NCBI GenBank assembly: GCA_903848905.1
Contig: CAINHP010000014.1
Span: 1-42,532, forward strand
Reading direction: 5' to 3'
Source: an uncultured Pseudomonadota bacterium
Lineage (GTDB): Bacteria > Pseudomonadota > Gammaproteobacteria > Methylococcales > Methylomonadaceae
DNA length: 42,532 bases
Within the stretch, counting starts at the first letter, position 1. Each line of letters begins with the position of its first letter. Positions 38,102 through 42,532 of this stretch are shown here, piece after piece. The notes under the pieces were generated by a model that worked only from the letters and a program-made list of their open reading frames with translations, did no database searches and was not told the DNA's origin. The position numbers and the translations under genes were made by a program.

Positions 38102-38289
38102 AACAGAGTCCTAAACGTGAAAAATTGAAGAAGATATTCTAGTTGAAGTATAAACGAATTATAGTAAAAACCAATCTTGGCAGTTACTGATGAAATTCAT
38201 GTTTATTTTGATGTAAATTTTGATTAAGCATTAGCGGCAGACTTGCGTTAAAATAAAAGCTTTTTATTGGTTATTTATATTGAATTTTT

Positions 38290-38883
38290 ATGTCTAAAAT
38301 TATTCGTATTGAACGTAAAAGCGGTATCGCACTTCAGCAACACCTTGATGATTTGGCGCGGCTTCGCATCAACGTATTTCGTGATTTCCCTTATTTATAT
38401 GATGGCGATCTTGATTACGAGAAAAAGTATTTGCAAACCTATATTGAATGTGAACAAAGTGTGATTGTACTGGCCTTTGATGGTGAGGAAGTTGTTGGTG
38501 CGTCAACAGCAATCCCGATGCAATACGAAACGATAGAAATTCAACAGCCTTTTATTGACAATGGCTATGATTTAAGCAACGTTTTCTATTGCAGCGAATC
38601 TGTATTGAACAAAAATTATCGCGGCTTTGGGCTTGGTGTCCGTTTTTTTGAAGAACGCGAAGCACATGCAGCGCAACTTGGCGGATTTGAACATATTACA
38701 TTTTGCTGTGTTGATCGACCTTTAGATCACCCAAGACGACCAGCGGATTATGTGCCGCTCGATGCGTTTTGGAATAAGCGAGGTTATGTTAAACATCCTG
38801 AGTTGCATACCAGTTACGTTTGGAAAGATTTAGATGACCAAGATGAAACCGCTAAGCCAATGACTTTCTGGTTGAAAAAATGA
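38290..38883 (+). CDS. GNAT-family N-acetyltransferase
   Basis: Acetyl-CoA-dependent acetyltransferase of the GNAT fold, 197 residues, acceptor unknown. The CoA-pyrophosphate loop is NYRGFGLGVRFFEE (R111-G112-x-G114-x-G116). Motif D with QSVIVLAFDGEEVVGASTAIP and motif B with DAFWNKRGYVKH are also visible. The next gene begins within its last codons (ATGA, 4-bp overlap), so the two products are made together, and related proteins may occur fused to a nitrilase. The start ATG 38290 lacks a strong ribosome site. An AT-rich palindrome lies about 20-40 bases upstream. Confidence 0.9.
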   Translation: MSKIIRIERKSGIALQQHLDDLARLRINVFRDFPYLYDGDLDYEKKYLQTYIECEQSVIVLAFDGEEVVGASTAIPMQYETIEIQQPFIDNGYDLSNVFYCSESVLNKNYRGFGLGVRFFEEREAHAAQLGGFEHITFCCVDRPLDHPRRPADYVPLDAFWNKRGYVKHPELHTSYVWKDLDDQDETAKPMTFWLKK

Positions 38884-39746
38884 ATGTAAAAATCGCAACA
38901 GCACAATATGACATCAGTTTTTTGGAAACTTGGGCTAATTATCAGCAAAAAACGGAGCGCTGGGTAACAGAAGCAGCAGATCAGGGCGCAAAAATCTTGC
39001 TTTTTCCTGAATATAACACCATGGAGTTAGCATCGTTGTTTCCTCAAATCGTGTATTCGTCACTCAGTGAACAGTTAGTTGCGCTGCAGACGCTACATGA
39101 GGCTTTTTTGAATTTATTTCAGGGGCTCGCACAAGAATATCAATGCTACATTCAAGCAGGAACATTTCCCGTTTGTATCGCTGAAAAGATGTATCGTAAT
39201 CGTGCCTATTTATTTATGCCAAATGGGGAATGTGATTTTCAAGATAAAATCATGATGACGCGTTTTGAAAATGAGCAATGGTTTATTAGTGCAGGTAATG
39301 AGCTGAAGTGTTTTGATACAGCGTATGGCCGTATTGCGATCAATGTTTGCTATGACAGTGAATTTCCATTGCTTGCGCGCAAACAAGTGGAAGCAGGGGC
39401 AAATTTGATTTTAGTGCCTAGTTGCACCGACACTGTCGCGGGATTTCATCGCGTGAAAATTGGTTGCCAAGCACGTGCGCTCGAAAATCAATGTTACGTT
39501 GTGCAGGCATGTTTAGTGGGTAATGCGCCTTGGTCAGAGGCCGTTGATGTCAATGTAGGCGCCGCTGGCGTGTACACACCGGTGGATTATGATTTTCCGT
39601 CTAATGGCATTTTAGATAGCGGCGAATTTAATGTTCCTCAATGGGTTTTTAGTACCATTGATTTACAAAATTGCGAGAAAGTACGTGCGCAAGGTCAAGT
39701 ATTTAATTACCGTGACTGGTCACGGCAATTACATTTTGCCGATTAA
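38880..39746 (+). CDS. Carbon-nitrogen hydrolase (nitrilase superfamily)
   Basis: Amidase-type enzyme of 288 residues with the nitrilase-fold catalytic triad E44 (LFPEYNTME), K123 (FQDKIMMTRFENE) and C157 (INVCYDSEFP). It starts 4 bp before the end of the GNAT gene. A conserved R-region follows the Cys (KVGCQARALENQCYV). The family hydrolyses amides or nitriles, or removes omega-amido groups. The substrate is unknown here. The last codons overlap the convergent glnE by 4 bp. Confidence 0.92.
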   Translation: MNVKIATAQYDISFLETWANYQQKTERWVTEAADQGAKILLFPEYNTMELASLFPQIVYSSLSEQLVALQTLHEAFLNLFQGLAQEYQCYIQAGTFPVCIAEKMYRNRAYLFMPNGECDFQDKIMMTRFENEQWFISAGNELKCFDTAYGRIAINVCYDSEFPLLARKQVEAGANLILVPSCTDTVAGFHRVKIGCQARALENQCYVVQACLVGNAPWSEAVDVNVGAAGVYTPVDYDFPSNGILDSGEFNVPQWVFSTIDLQNCEKVRAQGQVFNYRDWSRQLHFAD

Positions 39747-42532
39747 TCAAACAGTGTATGCCAAATTTGCGTGACTTGTTCGCGCAATTGCACGAAGTTT
39801 TCTGCAGCGACAAGTGCTTTGTCGCCTTGCAGAACCCGTTTGTGTCCTGCATCACGATAAGCACAATAGGCACTTTTTAAAATATCGCTCGATTCCTTTG
39901 AAATAAAGCCTTGTGCATGTAAACAATCGATTAAACGAATATTATCCGTGTATTTGGTCATTTTTTCGGGTGCTTGATGTCCCATTGATAGTACGCCAAA
40001 TTGCACGATAAATTCAATATCCACAATGCCGCCCGCACTTTGCTTTAAATCAAAGGTATCGGCTGATTTTGTAGCGAGTGATTCACGCATTTTTTTGCGC
40101 ATGTCGTGAACATCTGTTTTCAATGCACTAAGCTCGCGCGGCAAACTTAAGACGCGTTGGCGAATGATGGAAAATTTTTCGTGGATATTTTTGTCCCCTG
40201 CAATATAGCGACTACGCACAAGGGCTTGCAACTCCCATGTCCACGCTTGCTGCGTTAAATAGGGTTCATACGAACTCAACAGTGTGACAAGTCCACCAGA
40301 ATCCCCATTGGGGCGCAAACGCATATCGACTTCGTATAATTCACCTGCCAGTAATTTTGTATCTAAAATATGGCGAATTTTTTGCCCTAAACGAACATAG
40401 AATTGCGAGCTAGGAATCGGTTTTTCACCATTAGTGAGTGAATTGATGTCGGCGCAATCATACAGAAAGACCATGTCTAAATCTGAGCCATAACCCAGTT
40501 CAATGCCGCCAAATTTACCAAAACCTAGAATAGCAAAGCCGGTGTTTTCATTATTGCATTCAGGTGGGTATCCGTGCTTTTCAACGAGTGTTTTCCATGC
40601 GTGCTTTAAAACAGTTTCAACGATGGTTTCAGCAAGAAACGTTAAATAATCGCTTACCACCATTAACGGTATGACGCCCATAATGTCTGCAGCGGCAATG
40701 CGCAGCACATTGACTTGTTTGAACTGACGCAGCGCAATCATCAATGCTTCAAGATCATCACAGTCAATGCGCTGCAATGTGAAATCGAGCTGCTGAAGTA
40801 AATCTGCTTTGCACAATGGTTCATAAAGTGAATGTGCGTCGATCAGTTCATCAAACAAAATAGGGTAAAGCGCTAAATACTCGCCAATCCAAGGACTTGA
40901 TGAAGAAAGTGTTAAGAGCTGCGCTAACGCAACTGGGTTTTCTGCGAGTAGCGCTAAATACACATTTCTCCCTGCTACGGCTGTAAATAAACCCAGTAAA
41001 CGATGCAGGGTTTCATCTGGATTTGAAACATTTTGCAATGTGGCGATAACTTGCGGCATTAAACGATTGATAACACCGATACCCTTATTACTCAATCGAC
41101 GGATAGTGGGTGTATTTTTGAATCCAATCAATGCCTGCAGACTTTCTGCTGGATGCTTAAAATGATATTGTACTAAATTTGCAAGCAACTGACTTTCATC
41201 ACCCGCACCGAGCCAAATTTCTTGGCTTAACTGCGTAATTTCATCTTGCTTTGATACGGAGAAAACATCATCAAATACAGATTGAACTTGATGACGGACC
41301 GTATTTAAATCGAATAAAAAACTTTCCCAGTTTTGATAATTTAGCGCATACGCCATGACGTCACGCACATCGTCACTCGTCGGTAAGTCATGAGTTTGTT
41401 TGTCTTGGTATTGTTGGATACGATTTTCAACGCGACGAAGAAAACAATAGGAAGCACGAAGTTGTTGTGCGTCTTGCGCGGCGATAAGATTCAATTCTTC
41501 AAGTAGCTGTAAAATATCCAAGATACCGCGAGTTTGCAGACTTTTTTCACTGCCACCGCGTATGAGTTGGAAGGCTTGACCAATAAATTCAATTTCACGA
41601 ATCCCACCGTGCCCTAGTTTGACGTTATCAATACGATCTTTACGTTGCAATTCTTGGGTGATTTGACGTTTCAATGAGCGCAGTTCTTCAAATGCACCGT
41701 AATCTAAATAACGGCGATAAACAAACGCATTGAGTATTGCCATAAGCGTTTTGCCTTGTTCAAAATCACCTGCTACTTGCCTTGCCTTAATCATCGCATA
41801 CCGTTCCCATTCACGTGCATGGGTTTGATAGTATTGCTCCATGCCATCCAACGTCATAATCACGGCGCCGCTGTCCCCATAAGGTCGCAGGCGAATATCG
41901 GTGCGAAAAACAAAGCCATCAATGGTAATGTCATCCAAGGTGCGCACTAAACTTTGGCACAATCGAGTAAAAAATTCACTGTAACTGGTTTCTTTTCTAT
42001 CTGGCAGTGTGCCGTCGTGTGGGTAGGCAAAGATTAAATCAATATCCGATGAATAATTAAGCTCAAATGCGCCTAATTTTCCCATGCCTAAAACAACAAT
42101 TTGCTGAGGTGTTCCGTCTTCAAGAAGAGGTGTGCCGCGACGCTCACAGGCTTTTTTGTATAGAAAATCGAGTGCATATTGTATACACGCATCGGCAAGA
42201 TAAGATAATTCGCGCAATGTTTGGGTTAATTCTTCCCAATCAGCAATATCTCGCCATGCGATACGAATCATTTCACGGCGTCTGAAGTGACGTAGTTGCG
42301 TCATTAACGCTTCGTCAGTATCGGGCGTGAAGTGTGCTAATTTTTCACTATAAGTGGATGGTCTGTATGTCGTAAATAAGTCACCCGAATGAATAAGACC
42401 TAACAAGATATCAGGCGTGCGCTCACAATGCTGCGACACAAATTCACTTGCGGCAAATACTTTGACCATTGACGCACTGAAGTTGTCGGGCAGTGCTATC
42501 CCATGTAAATGCGTTAACCATGGCGTCAGTAA
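39743..42532 (-). CDS. glnE: Glutamine synthetase adenylyltransferase/adenylyl-removase, partial
   Basis: Bifunctional enzyme that adenylylates and de-adenylylates glutamine synthetase in response to PII. The minus-strand frame has no stop from 42532 inward: 21 more codons precede the ATG at 42469, so the true start lies outside the window and the visible part is about 929 residues (E. coli 946). It contains two nucleotidyltransferase domains: the N-terminal adenylyl-removase part with MGKLGAFELNYSSDIDLIF, and the C-terminal adenylyltransferase with GFGKFGGIELGYGSDLDMVF. The helical linker between them is intact. It ends by overlapping the nitrilase gene. Confidence 0.96.
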   Translation of the reverse strand, partial: LLTPWLTHLHGIALPDNFSASMVKVFAASEFVSQHCERTPDILLGLIHSGDLFTTYRPSTYSEKLAHFTPDTDEALMTQLRHFRRREMIRIAWRDIADWEELTQTLRELSYLADACIQYALDFLYKKACERRGTPLLEDGTPQQIVVLGMGKLGAFELNYSSDIDLIFAYPHDGTLPDRKETSYSEFFTRLCQSLVRTLDDITIDGFVFRTDIRLRPYGDSGAVIMTLDGMEQYYQTHAREWERYAMIKARQVAGDFEQGKTLMAILNAFVYRRYLDYGAFEELRSLKRQITQELQRKDRIDNVKLGHGGIREIEFIGQAFQLIRGGSEKSLQTRGILDILQLLEELNLIAAQDAQQLRASYCFLRRVENRIQQYQDKQTHDLPTSDDVRDVMAYALNYQNWESFLFDLNTVRHQVQSVFDDVFSVSKQDEITQLSQEIWLGAGDESQLLANLVQYHFKHPAESLQALIGFKNTPTIRRLSNKGIGVINRLMPQVIATLQNVSNPDETLHRLLGLFTAVAGRNVYLALLAENPVALAQLLTLSSSSPWIGEYLALYPILFDELIDAHSLYEPLCKADLLQQLDFTLQRIDCDDLEALMIALRQFKQVNVLRIAAADIMGVIPLMVVSDYLTFLAETIVETVLKHAWKTLVEKHGYPPECNNENTGFAILGFGKFGGIELGYGSDLDMVFLYDCADINSLTNGEKPIPSSQFYVRLGQKIRHILDTKLLAGELYEVDMRLRPNGDSGGLVTLLSSYEPYLTQQAWTWELQALVRSRYIAGDKNIHEKFSIIRQRVLSLPRELSALKTDVHDMRKKMRESLATKSADTFDLKQSAGGIVDIEFIVQFGVLSMGHQAPEKMTKYTDNIRLIDCLHAQGFISKESSDILKSAYCAYRDAGHKRVLQGDKALVAAENFVQLREQVTQIWHTLFD

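Noticed and set aside
38252-38268. AATAAAA-GCT-TTTTATT palindrome upstream of the GNAT gene as an operator
   Set aside because: Almost pure A/T of this size arises easily by chance in AT-rich spacers; no second copy noted.
42469-42532. ATG 42469 as the true start of glnE
   Set aside because: The frame continues without stop to the window edge and the family needs about 20-40 more N-terminal residues.

Overview
This AT-rich window looks like the chromosome of a gammaproteobacterium. The evidence is a set of classic gammaproteobacterial gene clusters in roughly their usual order: pcnB-folK-panB-panC, bamA-skp-fabZ-lpxA-rnhB, pilB-pilC-pilD, and single copies of ampD, queG, trmL, yciO, darP (yjgA) and glnE. 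I could not fix the genus. Low GC together with a DUF2760-Hsp70 cassette would fit a Beggiatoa/Thiotrichales-like lineage, but that is a guess. I see no rRNA, tRNA, CRISPR array, insertion sequence or phage gene. Both ends cut through genes: leuS on the left and glnE on the right.

Layout. 1-6758: leuS (partial, minus), ampD (plus), then a minus-strand run glgP-trmL-queG. 6963-8609: a family 4 glycosyltransferase divergent from glgP, with a motif-rich intergenic region between them. 8801-10052: two overlapping half-size PqiA membrane proteins with no MCE partner next to them. 10141-13954: pilB, pilC and pilD for type IV pilus assembly, with no pilin gene in view. 13992-16125: yciO, a site-2 protease family protein and pdxJ. 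16117-18566 (minus): pyrF, a TauE/SafE-like membrane protein and a sigma-54 activator that lacks a sensory domain.

18713-21923 is the most distinctive part. It encodes a small secreted protein, a membrane-anchored DUF2760 protein with a VEKIVE-type repeat stalk, and a lid-less Hsp70 with a disordered N-terminal extension. It is preceded by a perfect palindrome and closed by a strong intrinsic terminator. 21942-23251: darP with very acidic tails, an RDD membrane protein and a tiny membrane protein. 23460-27037: pcnB-folK-panB-panC (RNA decay, folate, pantothenate). 27069-29822: ppx/gppA and an unrecognised anchored protein, followed by the wreck of a spermidine-synthase-like membrane protein gene (29812-30213).

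30218-36459 (minus): the outer-membrane/lipid A operon bamA-skp-fabZ-lpxA-rnhB-truA-DUF2231, in which lpxD and lpxB are missing from their usual places. 36569-38101: a soluble PAS-PAS histidine kinase. 38290-39746: a GNAT acetyltransferase translationally coupled to a nitrilase-family hydrolase. 39743-end: glnE. Most of the window is housekeeping. The parts worth a second look are the Hsp70 cassette, the pseudogene, the altered lpx cluster, the sensorless sigma-54 activator and the GNAT-nitrilase pair.
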